Below the pieces are notes generated by a model that saw only the letters and a program-made list of their open reading frames with translations, was not told where the DNA came from and searched no databases. Below, in pieces: positions 10,063-19,350 of a stretch of DNA of 64,000 nucleotides. How positions within the stretch are numbered: the stretch's first letter is position 1; every line of letters begins with the position of its first letter. Origin of the DNA: Molanna angustata (lineage: Eukaryota > Arthropoda > Insecta > Trichoptera > Molannidae); NCBI GenBank assembly GCA_963576475.1, contig OY754986.1:7543031-7607030 (forward strand), read 5' to 3'. The translations under genes and the position numbers were made by a program.

Positions 10063-10440
10063 CTATGTTGGCGGGCGGACGGAGGAAGAAGGGGGGGGTG
10101 GTGGATGGGGGGGGGTGATAGTGGGTGTGGTTAATATTTTTATAAGGGGAGAATTTATTAGTGGGTGTTGTATATTTAAAATTTGGTTTTTGGGGGCTCT
10201 ATTTATTTCGATTGATTCTAGAATATCTAATTTTTTCCCCTTATTACACCTATGTAAAATTTCTACGTCTCTGAAGTCGAATGTATGTCCTGTTAGTCTG
10301 GCGTGGTCCGCGATATCTGAGTTGATAGAAAAGTTTTTTATTGCCTTTATATGTTCAGAAATCACAAATTTTACACAATGCTTGCACGCCTGTTCTAGGT
10401 ACCAATTAATAATCGAAATGAAACTAGATTTTATTCTTCC
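10063..10440 (-). pseudogene. Penelope-like element, GIY-YIG endonuclease C-terminal fragment
   Basis: A 100-codon minus-strand frame (10365-10063) encodes ISEHIKAIKNFSINSDIADH, then ARLTGHTFDF, DVEILHRCNKGKKLDILESI and EINRAPKNQILN. This is the second half of the GIY-YIG endonuclease domain that ends Penelope-like retroelements. The His of HARLTGH and the Glu of ILESIEI (residue ~50) sit where the conserved His and catalytic Glu of the family lie. The N-terminal GIY/YIG strands are lost, although a few in-frame upstream codons (EQACKHCVKF) remain. The C-terminal tail is proline-rich (PPHPPPPPSSS), encoded by the G-rich plus strand at 10085-10125. Truncated and inactive. Confidence 0.75.
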
Positions 10441-10486
10441 AATTGTGATTCCTCTTTTAATAGGAAGCCCATTGAAGGTTTATTAA

Positions 10487-10924
10487 ATTCATCAACTTAT
10501 CGTTGAGAATTTCGTATGATTTATACTATTTCTTTAGCGAATGAAACTACTTCAATTTCAGAGTAAATTATGATTTTATTTCTCCCATACAATAACGAAT
10601 AATAGAGTTACATTCGGCGTTTCTTATGACGAAGACTTAGCAACGCGTTGAAGACAGAAACATTAAAGTTCTTATCCAGAGGACAAATCGAGTTAGCGTA
10701 ATCTTTAATGTCAATCCAAAGATTTATCCCGGACCCAGCCAAGCAAATAATAATTCATTCCTAACAAAGTAAAATAAAAAAACTTCACAACACATTAATG
10801 TACTTTTCTCAACGACAACGGGTCAAGTATTGAATTCTGAAAGTTCTTTATGTCACGTCTGTTGAAAGTTTAACTTGCGTTAAATATTCTTGTATCGAAA
10901 CTACTATTGTCACATAAATATTTT
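10487..10924. other. Unassigned A+T-rich sequence
   Basis: No coding, RNA or repeat family recognised. Confidence 0.4.
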
Positions 10925-11300
10925 AATATATCAGTTATTTTTTTTTTTTGTTTAAGGCAATTCACCCTGTAAAGAGTGCTATGTGCCAATTATTTCATGT
11001 CAGAGGAGAAAAGTTAATTTTATTATAAATTTTGAAATAACGGACAGTACACGTGAATTATTAAGAGACAAAAGATGTTGGAGATTGGTGAGTGATTTTA
11101 ATTAATTGTTTGTATATATTTTTGAAGGCGGAATTATTTTTACAGTTAAAAAATACATGATCAATTGTCTCATCCTCATCACCACACTGGCAAAGTGGGC
11201 TATTTAGAACTCTTATTCTATACAGATCTGAGGCAATTGAACAATGGCCAATTTATCAGTTATTTGCTAAGAGGAGATAAAGAAATCCACGAAGAACATT
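10925..11300 (-). mobile_element. Jockey/I-like LINE C-terminal fragment
   Basis: On the minus strand near 11270-11150 one frame reads GHCSIASDLYRIRVLNSPLC followed by QCGDEDETIDHVFF. The GHxxxxxxLxRxxxxxxPxC-x-CG-x(n)-DETxxHVxFxC pattern is the zinc-binding-like end of many Jockey/I/R1-type LINE polyproteins. The final cysteine (FFNCK) follows. The frame decays within ~30 codons. It was assigned by motif only. Confidence 0.65.
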
Positions 11301-11809
11301 TTTTATCAATATAATTTTTTCCTGTAATTTTGTACTCTATGCTGGTCTTTTGTAGCTGGTAGCTGAGACTATCGAAAGCCCTTAGGCTTTTAAATTGTAT
11401 ACAGGCACACACATTTAAGCAACCCAATTGTAGTGCAAATTATGCACAGAACTCCTAGATATACAGAACGTATAGTAAGAACAACGCGTTCTTTAATGAA
11501 ATAGACCTTTTCTATAACTCCTTAAACGGATTTAGATGCTCAATTTCTATGTCGCTGCTCCGCGGTTTGATGGTGTATGTGTGTTCCCTTTTTTCTTACT
11601 TTTTTATTCTATTCCCTTCCTCAAACCACTAATTTTTGTTAATATAATAATGATTATATTTGTAAACTGATTTGGTTCACATACCATAATTATGTATATT
11701 AGTATGTAAAATAAGTGTATTTAACTATCTGTTTACACAATAAATAAAAAAAAATATACTCGTTTTATTTTTATATTTTTTTAACTGTCTTTTATTTTCA
11801 TATTTTTTT
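11301..11809. other. Unassigned A+T-rich sequence
   Basis: No feature was recognised apart from A/T runs near 11745-11810. Confidence 0.4.
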
Positions 11810-11976
11810 TAAATAAAAAATACGTCCTCTAAACAATACATATACTTCGTTATACTTTCCCGCATCTATGCATAAATGTTTTTTCTATAGGTGAAGGAGA
11901 TCGGTCGTGGCAGGAAACGAACTATCGACCACTTGATTGCTAACCCAGCGCGCTAATCACTCTGCCACCAACCATC
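11810..11976 (-). repeat. SINE A, diverged copy
   Basis: Reverse complement of SINE A with the same landmarks: tail ATACGTCCTCTAAACAATAC, body CGCATCTATGCATAAATG, junction CTATAGGTGAAGGAGATCGG, and a tRNA-like head with GCGCGCTAATCACTCTGCC. The anticodon arm is mutated (TTGATTGCTAACC). Confidence 0.75.
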
Positions 11977-12057
11977 TATATACATTTTTTATTCAATTTA
12001 TAAAATAAAATTACCAACCAGCCATATATTAATTTATTTATTTTATAAATATACCTT

Positions 12058-12300
12058 CATTCATTCATTCATGCCATCACGGCATACCCCACAATGTGGG
12101 GTTACCAACGAAAGGTGCGCGGGTGTGCATTGCCTTATAAAAGGGAGCACAACATATCTGTATATACCCACACACCAGTCTCGTCTCACCTAAAAAGGCA
12201 CTACTATCATAATGTGTGCTGAACATCATTGTTGAACTATGTGAGATGTTATTATTGCCTGTTGTATTTTCTATTACTCGGCTCTTACGGGACACTCAAT
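12058..12300 (-). repeat. Repeat K (SINE-like), copy 1
   Basis: A ~245-bp unit is shared with 42958-43200 (plus). Landmarks in the plus orientation of that copy are GTGTCCCGTAAGAGCCG, CAGGCAACAATAACATCTGA, AGGTGAGACGAGACTGGTGT and GCTCCCTTTTATAAGGCAAT. The 3' end carries a hairpin ACCCCACA-A-TGTGGGGT (here about 12087-12103), then GCCGTGATGG, and a (GAAT)n tail. The last block resembles the 3' end of LINE X. A 72-codon minus-strand frame across it has no known motif. Confidence 0.7.
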
Positions 12301-14045
12301 ACATTATAATATATGCTATGGCCATCTAACTAGGATATTCCTGTTTTAAGATGGCCATATTTGCGTACCTACAATTACATATATGAGTGCCGTATTTTTA
12401 CAACAATCACAAAAACAAAGAAAATAGAAAACAGAAAGAATAGAAAAGAAAGTATTAAAAAAATATAATATAAAAAAAGTATTTTTTCAAATTATACAAA
12501 ATAAAAGTAGAGAACAGGAAACAATAAAACTTTAACAATATATGGGCAGGTATAATATTACAATATAAACATATTCCTTATAATAGGAGTTTCAAACGAA
12601 AAAGAAAAAAAAATTATGTAACAATTATTATATTTTTTTTCCACGAGATAAAGCAAAAATTCCATTTTTTATTAAAAAAAAATGTGTCCTTGTAACGAGC
12701 ATATTATATACATCCCCAAACATACCCTAAACTATGCAGTAATGCTTTTACTAAAATATACTATTTTATAAATAAAATATTATATTTTATTAAAATACTA
12801 ATTTTACTAAAGCATTCTTTTTTTATATTCATAACAATAACTTAACGCCTTTACAGATAAAATAAAAAAAAACAGTAGGATTATTCAAATTTATATAAAT
12901 AATAACTTTATGCTTTGCATTAGCATTTGTTTCTATGCTTTGCATTAAAAACAATTTTTTTGTCCCATAAAAAATTACTCCCTCGGCAATTCGCCATCGT
13001 GCGGTGTAAAAATATGTTGGTCTGAATCTAAAAAACTTTAACCATCCCTATAGTGTCATAACAAATGCCGAGCAGTTAAAGAGATTCACGGTAAAACGGC
13101 TGCGCCACTAGAGATGGAAAAATATTTTTGCCTTTTCCAAATAAATTAAACTTGAATTATTAATAATGGGACCGTCTTTTTTCTCTTTACTACTGCGGTA
13201 TAGTGGATAGTTATGATCAAGCATAGTTTAAGGGTATTTTATGTCTGTTTCTCAACAGGTATCACCTAGAGACTAGGTACACACTATAACTTTCGTCATG
13301 ATGTTTATGTATGTAAGTAAGTATATCATATTATGGCATACTATAAGAAATAAATATATATCCATCATAAAGGAGTTGAAGATAGAGGACAATTAACATT
13401 ATACAAAATAAAAAGCATAATATTCCCTGACTTTCAATACAAGAAATATACATTTGCTCCAACCGACACATACACTGACTACTTTTACCTAGAGACACTT
13501 CACATTTTAGCACCTAAAATATATACCTACTAGAGTTGTATCTGATATCTTGGAATCATTCCAGCAGAGTGGACATGATTTTGGAAATCTGGAGAGAGAG
13601 AAAAGAGTCAGAGAGAGAATTGATGTTTGTTCTAATATAATATTTCCACTCAGAAAGAGATCTTTTCTTTCGCCCTCATATATTATATCCACACATGGGC
13701 CTCTAACACATGTAAATACACCCTCACCCTCACAAGTACACATTGTATTTTTTATTGAGTTTAGTCCTTTATACTTAAGTACTCTTTATATTTTTTTACT
13801 TTTATACTCTCCAAAGACGGAGGATAGCTGATGCAAGATTGAGTATGTAGGGGTCTAGCTATTTTTAACATAGTAACAAATGTTAATTATTTACCAAAAT
13901 AATTCTCTCATCACACATGCGTGATATAAAAATATGAAATATATGACACAATATTCACAAAAACAGCGATTTGTTAATCCTGAACTATATGTTACTTTAA
14001 GTGTATTTAAAATTATTTTATTTTGTTTTATATAAGGTACTTACA
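12301..14045. other. A+T-rich filler with a SINE A tail remnant
   Basis: Mostly low-complexity A/T sequence. About 12650-12750 (minus) resembles the SINE A tail (TGTGTCCTTGTAACGAG, then ATACATCCCCAAACATACCC). Two overlapping opposite-strand frames at 13507-13831 have no known motif. No gene was recognised. Confidence 0.4.
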
Positions 14046-15205
14046 TACTTCTCGGGCAACTAACAGGTACTATGTCAAATATTACTAGTTGCATGTAACA
14101 CATGAGATCCAACTGTCGATAGTGATAGTATGTATAGTTGAAGAATAAGTACCAAACTATAATCCCATAAACACAAATTATTTAATATTTTAAGATATTT
14201 GATTTTCTATACAACACATGTACCTAGGTAGTCAAGATAGGATAGTATGGAGGCCAGTCCTTTGATCCTACGCAGAATATGAAAACAGCATGATGGTATG
14301 TATGTATGTTTGGAGATTAGTATCAAATAATTAGGTTTTCTTAGATATTGTGTGTAGGCGATTGCCATACAATTTGTATGAAGAAATGTCGTCACTAAAT
14401 TCAATTTTTATAAAAATTGTAAAAAAAAGTTTGAGATGTGCTAATACATCTTGTATATTTTTTATAGAAAATTAAATTATCTAGTTGAGGTGTTTCGGCT
14501 TTTTTCGATATTTTTAAAATATTTGGAAATATAGGCAGTTAAACTCATAAATTTATCATAAAAAAAATATTTTTCTTAATAAAAAATGTTTGAGAAATCC
14601 TGGAATTTTTTTGAAAAAATCGATTTGAGATTTTGTATTTTTCTATGTTTATACCAATTTTCAGCGTTCTAGCTTTTATGGTTTCTGAGATATATGGAAA
14701 AATAAAGTAAAAATTCAAAAGTTGATAACCCTTGACTGAAACAAAAATTCAAAATTCTGAGTAAAAAAGTTTTGTAGGCCTATAACTGTTTATATATTCT
14801 GAAATTTTGGGCTCTGTGAATTGAGCGGATCAAAAGTTATAAGGGGGGGACGGACACACACACAGACACACAGACACACGAAATGTTCTACTCCGAATTC
14901 TGAGTAAATCCGTGTATGGAACATAAATGCTACGAAGCCTCTAAGTTGGTGTTTTTTGACTTCAAAGTTGGAAAAGCCGTGAAAAAAGTAGACCTCTCCA
15001 TACAATTCTCGCGTATTCTGGCTTGATACATTGTCGATATGTTAAGAGAACAAAGTTCTCCTGAACAAATCGACAGTTGGAATACGACACGCACCAAATA
15101 ACAAGTGGAGACTGACGACATTAATCGTCTCACAGATCCAGACTGAAAACACAATTAAAATCTTTGTCTCCAGTGGGAATCGAACCCGGGACCTTTGAAT
15201 CATCA
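14046..15205 (-). repeat. SINE B copy split by repeat Q
   Basis: The SINE 3' end lies at 14046-14083 (CTTCTCGGGCAACTAACAGG ... TATGTCAAATATT). The remaining body and the T-arm half of the tRNA-like head lie at 15086-15205 (ACACGCACCAAATAACAAG ... TTAATCGTCTCACAGATCC ... GGGAATCGAACCCGGGACC). Repeat Q fills the gap. The head is truncated after GAATCATCAG. Confidence 0.8.
14084..15085 (-). repeat. Repeat Q, copy 1, inserted in SINE B
   Basis: Reverse complement of the ~1-kb Q unit. It is bounded by CCAACTGTCGAT (14109-14120) and ATCGACAGTTGG (15069-15080), with a short shared outer segment GTTGCATGTAACACATGAGA at the left. Internal landmarks: a CA/GA microsatellite at 14848-14880, GACTTCAAAGTTGGAAAAGC, ATTCTCGCGTATTCTGGC, and a CATGATGGTATGTATGTATG block that resembles the LINE X 3' end. 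Open frames of 65-74 codons on the minus strand recur in other copies but show no known domain. Confidence 0.8.
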
Positions 15206-15639
15206 GTTCTTATTTGTAATTTTGTGTTTATTTTATTCACAAGTGACATTTTGTAAAATTTGTACAAAAATAACACATAACAACCAACATTAACAATAAA
15301 TTCCAACATTTTTGGTAAAAGATCCAGAGGAACTTAGTATACCCACTTATGAGCACAAATAACTGTCTTTTTGATAGTTATTTGTGCAAATAACTGTCTT
15401 TAGGCTAAGTTATTATTTATATAATAAAATAAAAATTATAATGACGCCACAAATTACTTCCGTGGAAATAAAACTGGATCCAGAAGAAGACCAAAAATCA
15501 GATGGAAAGCAATGATATGACAGAATTTGCTGATTTAGTAACGAAAATACTTCGCAGAATGCGCAGAACCAAGGATCGTGGAAACGAAAGAGCCAGAAAG
15601 CAAACCTCACCAAAATTTGGGACAATTACTAAGGAAAAG
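15206..15639. other. Unassigned sequence with a short hairpin and a possible LINE remnant
   Basis: The hairpin at 15353-15387 is described separately. The plus strand at 15470-15640 could be a LINE C-terminal remnant (GSRRRPKIRWKAM, then a basic stretch), but this is weak. Confidence 0.3.
15353..15387. repeat. Short snap-back hairpin, 15-bp arms and 5-bp loop
   Basis: GCACAAATAACTGTC (15353-15367) and GATAGTTATTTGTGC (15373-15387) are inverted copies with one mismatch around a TTTTT loop. The left-arm motif AAATAACTGTCTTT is repeated directly just downstream. Confidence 0.7.
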
Positions 15640-16985
15640 AAGAATAATAATAATAATTTGGATGATTTATATAGCGCCGTTTTCGTGAATATCTCACCTC
15701 AAGGGCGCTGAAAATTGATTAAGATGTATCATTATGGCTTTGGTAAGATTTGCGAAAAAGGTGTGTTTTGAGATTTTTTCTGAAGGTAGATATATTTTCA
15801 GTTTGTCTGAGGGTATTTGGGAGCTTATTCCATGCATTTGGTCCTGCCACAGCTAACGCGCGATCGCCGAAATTAGTAGTATGCACCCTGTTTATTTCAA
15901 ATAATTTTCCAACCATGGATGAAAATGCAGAACGAAGTGATGATTGTCTGTCGTTAATTGAAAGAGGAATGCAAAGATCGGAGAGGTAAGTAGGAGCCAT
16001 ACCGTGAAGTGCTTTGAAGATCGTGAGACAGAGTTTATATTCAATCCTTTCAGGAACTTTAAGCCAATGGAGATTGCGGAGATGGTGAGAGATGATAGAA
16101 AACCTGGAGGCTCCGGTGATGAACCTGGCTGCAGCATTGAAAACTGACTGAATTTTATTAATTTCTTTTTTTGGTAGATTCGCATATATACCGTTGCAGT
16201 AATCCAAACGGGAGACAATAAAGGCGCTTACCAAAGATCTCATGGCTTCAGATGGGATACTCCTTCGGATTGACTTTAAACGTCTTAATTCAAAGAAAGC
16301 AGAGGATGAAACTGTGTTTATTTGGTTTGTAAAGCTGAAATTAGAATCTATTTTGACTCCGAGAAGTTTGACACAGGATTTGGGAATAATATCTGAGTCT
16401 TCGAAGGTTAGTGGGGAGGTGTCTATTAAGTGATGACGTTTTCGCGTTGCTGTCCAAAGTGGATCTGTTTTATTTGGGTAAAGCTTAAGTTTGTTTGCTG
16501 ACATCCAAATATCGATATCTTCGATACATTTACGAATTACGGTTTTAAGGTGGTGTGCATTTTCTGGTGTGCAATAAAAGTAAAGTTGCCAATCGTCCGC
16601 ATAACAGTGTGCTAATAGTCCATGGGAGTCAATGATTGAAAATATGTCTTTTGTGTATAAAATAAAGAGTAACGGGCCTAGCACAGAACCCTGGGGAACA
16701 CCGAAATTTATAAGAGCGGGAGATGATTTTAGATTATTGAATTTGATCGTTTGGTGCCGTCCTGTGAGATAATATTGAAACCATTTATATGTGGTTTCTC
16801 GAAAACCGTAAGTTGATTTGAGCCTTTCAGTAAGAATAGTGTGATCAATCGTATCAAAAGCAGCACTCATGTCGAGGAATGCTAGTAGAACATGGTTTCC
16901 GGTTTCGGTAGCTAGAATCGTGTCAGATAGTATTCGAAGGAGTCCAGTCTCAGTTGAGTGATATTTTCTATATATAAGAAGATAT
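15640..16985 (-). mobile_element. LINE family S (L2/CR1-like), 5'-truncated copy with intact C-terminal ORF
   Basis: The best-preserved element in the window. Its 3' end lies at the left: a (TTA)n tail (plus strand AATAATAATAATAATTT at 15643-15659), then the 3' hairpin AGCGCC/GGCGCT (15673-15709). The coding frame runs from about 16983 to 15719 without a stop. Upstream of the first Met at 16870 the frame is still open and reads YRKYHSTETGLLRILSD, a conserved RT segment, so the element is truncated in the N-terminal part of the RT. No target-site duplication could be fixed with confidence. Confidence 0.85.
15719..16870 (-). CDS. Non-LTR reverse transcriptase, C-terminal two thirds (L2/CR1-like)
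   Basis: Uninterrupted 383-codon frame from the first Met; the true element frame continues upstream to ~16983. RT landmarks in order: SAAFDTIDH (residues 2-10, motif A with the catalytic Asp), GVPQGSVLGP (57-66), YADD catalytic box (90-93), and KLLGVKID (168-175). A thumb/C-terminal region follows with RRSIPSEAMRSLVSAF, SRLDYCNG, AAARFITGA, LHWLKVPERIEYKL, and near the end FGDRALAVAGPNAWNKLP and FRKNLKTHLF. This layout is typical of L2/CR1-clade LINE proteins. The N-terminal endonuclease is missing, so the copy cannot be autonomous. The absence of stops suggests a fairly recent insertion. Opposite-strand frames are shadows. Confidence 0.88.
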   Translation of the reverse strand: MSAAFDTIDHTILTERLKSTYGFRETTYKWFQYYLTGRHQTIKFNNLKSSPALINFGVPQGSVLGPLLFILYTKDIFSIIDSHGLLAHCYADDWQLYFYCTPENAHHLKTVIRKCIEDIDIWMSANKLKLYPNKTDPLWTATRKRHHLIDTSPLTFEDSDIIPKSCVKLLGVKIDSNFSFTNQINTVSSSAFFELRRLKSIRRSIPSEAMRSLVSAFIVSRLDYCNGIYANLPKKEINKIQSVFNAAARFITGASRFSIISHHLRNLHWLKVPERIEYKLCLTIFKALHGMAPTYLSDLCIPLSINDRQSSLRSAFSSMVGKLFEINRVHTTNFGDRALAVAGPNAWNKLPNTLRQTENISTFRKNLKTHLFRKSYQSHNDTS

Positions 16986-18566
16986 GTAACAACTAAAAGT
17001 TTGGATCAATAGAATCGCACACAATTCAAAGAGCCATTATGTTCAATATTGGTGAGTTCAGTATTGGCCACAATCCACTAGTGTTTTACTCTGCGACTAA
17101 CCGCTGCGTCCTGATTTGCCTGAGAAGTTCCTGAAGCGAACCTCCCCAGAGACCCACAGACTCGGCTGCATTTACCCAAGGATTCCTCGGAATAAGCCAA
17201 TATATTATTATGTGCTCTGAGGTATCAAGAATTCTGGTAGAGATTAAGTTTTGGACACAGTTGAGAAGTTAATGCCCCTCTGCCAGTAAATTATACGGGG
17301 AGGGATTATTTTTGTACAAATGGGACAACATAAAATATGTTTTTTCCCCACTATAACACAGAGAGAGAGATAGAAATGTTTTCCAACTCAAGAGTGTTTC
17401 TAAATGTTTATTTACATCGAAGAAATATTCCTCTTTTTCAATTTTTCTGTGGAGTGTCTGTGGTGCAAAAGGCTGGCTGCGCTATTTCGTATTCCGATTC
17501 AAAATTGAGTCAACAGAAATTAAAATTCTCGGCATAAATTAAAAATTTGAAAATAAAACTACCCGTCGCGATATTTACATTAAAAACAGCAGAAGCACAT
17601 TTTGTTTTACGAAAATAAGACAAGTGTTAAAATAAACACGTCCTTATTCTACATATAAATATACTCGCATGTTCTTCATTCTTTTTCGATATTGTGGGAT
17701 ATCTCTCTAGTCCAGAGATATATTTTTTTGTATGGTGGAGTTTGATTTTTTAATAACTAGATTTTTCAGAATAAACTTTTTATTATAATTTTTACAATTT
17801 TACAAGATTAATATGTCGATATACAAGTTACAGTCCATAGTATATAAATAATTTTATTAAATCTAGTTGGACGACATCTGTCTAGTTGGAACATTCTTCA
17901 TAGTAATCATTCAAATGGTTCTAAACAAAACTAAATAAATATCAATATCTTATTGATATGTTTATCCAAATAATCTACAGATGTCACTTTTCATCTAGGT
18001 TGTATTTTATTTTAATTAATCAATAATCATTCAATATTCTACAGAAATATTTCTCGTTGAACGTTTTAAAGAGTGATGTCATCAATCAATAATTTTAAAA
18101 AAACTTTCTAAATATTACGTGATTTTCGCGAAGAAAACTCTTGTTTCTGGATTAGTCTATTTGTAACGCACATCATAATTTTGTGAATTCGTTCCGGTTA
18201 GATCTAAACTCCGGTAGAGAGAGAATCCCAAAAACTAAGAACAAAAAAATTCAAAAAATTTAAATTCAATGGCCAAATTTTTATTTGTCGTTTACGATTT
18301 TCACTCTCACGAATTCACAATTTCTTAGCATATTTTTTACATCAATTTCTCAATGGGTATTATGTAGAGAGTGCATTCTTTGAGTTTCGTCGTGATTCTT
18401 TTGTGTGTATGCCGTAATCCGTATGGATTAATAAAAAAAATTGTATCGTCTGTACAGCCCAAACTAAAAGACCGGTGAACTTCATATTGATACCATAGAT
18501 TTGAACACATTTATTTATTAAGCTAAAATTACCACAACTTCATATCTCTTACTAATTGAAGTTAAA
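16986..18566. other. Unassigned A+T-rich sequence with fragments of repeat N
   Basis: At about 17040-17085, GTTCAGTATTGGCCACAATC resembles repeats at 56.0 and 57.9-58.5 kb. The stretch 18340-18480 (TTTCTCAATGGGTATTATGT ... GAACTTCATATTGATA) resembles 55.60-55.87 kb. No gene was recognised. Confidence 0.4.
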
Positions 18567-19350
18567 GAACATACATACATACATACCATCACGCCATGTC
18601 CATCACGGGATAAGCAGAGAGAACCGAACGCCACTTACTTCTATCTTGACATACATTCATCGCCTCGTCAACATTCATACATCGTCTTATACATGTTCGT
18701 CTGTTGTTCACGCTTCAAACATTTCCTCTTTTCTCCTTTTTCTTCGTCAGCTAGGACTATGTCCTGTATTTCTCGGCACCTGCTCCTGGGAGGAGGACGT
18801 CCAGCTGTCCCTCCATCGTTTGGGCGGTCTTTCTGGAGGTCTGCTACCTGTAGGATGTTCATCAGCTGATATCCTCACTACTCGGTTTGAGCTTGCTCTC
18901 CCCACGTGATCTCTTCAGAAACGTCTTCTTGTTCTACTCCATCGCATCGGAGCTCCTCATTTGATCGCGGAGAGTTACTCCTGCGATGGGCCGTAGAGTC
19001 TTCATCTCCGTGGTTCTAAGGAGACTTTTTGTACGGGTGGTGTCAGCTCTTGTCTCCATGACGTATGTCATGATTGGTCTTATGCATGTCTTGTAGATCC
19101 TGACTTTACTCTAACATTTCCGTCTTTCAAAATACCGTTCACGTGGACGTGCCATCCCTTCCTTAGGCGGCCCCTACCTCTCGTTCCATTCCTGTCCGTA
19201 ATGTATATTTTCTTCGTCAGGCGTTCCTCATTCATTCTACCCATGAGGCCAGAACATCTCAATGTGTTCACTTTTATTCTTTTAATAACATCTTTCTTTA
19301 TTCTACATTCTTTCCTTATGTCCTCATTTCTGACCCTGTCATACATCGTA
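18567..19350 (-). mobile_element. LINE family X 3' end, split by a Y insertion
   Basis: Tail ACATACATACATACATACC at the left, then the X 3' block CATCACGCCATGTCCATCAC and antisense coding blocks. These include GTGCCATCCCTTCCTTAGGC (GRGRPRKGW region on the minus strand) and TTCTTCGTCAGGCGTTCCTC (NEERLTKK region). The 88-codon minus-strand frame at 19080-19346 reads MYDRVRNEDIRKECRIKKDV, then NEERLTKKIYITDRNGTRGR and GRLRKGWHVHVNGILKDGNV. It stops being X at 19112, where family Y is inserted (18727-19112). Confidence 0.82.
18727..19112 (-). mobile_element. LINE family Y fragment nested in X, 9-bp TSD
   Basis: Flanked by AACATTTCC at 18718-18726 and 19113-19121; the uninterrupted X copy at 48.59 kb has a single TTACATTTCC here. 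The minus strand encodes Y blocks: RIYKTCIRPIMTY, ETRADTTRTKSLLRTTEMKT, GVTLRDQMR, then RRRFxRDHVGRASSNR and a PPERPPKRWRDSWTSSSQEQ tail. Frameshifts are present. The insertion is 5'-truncated. Confidence 0.88.
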
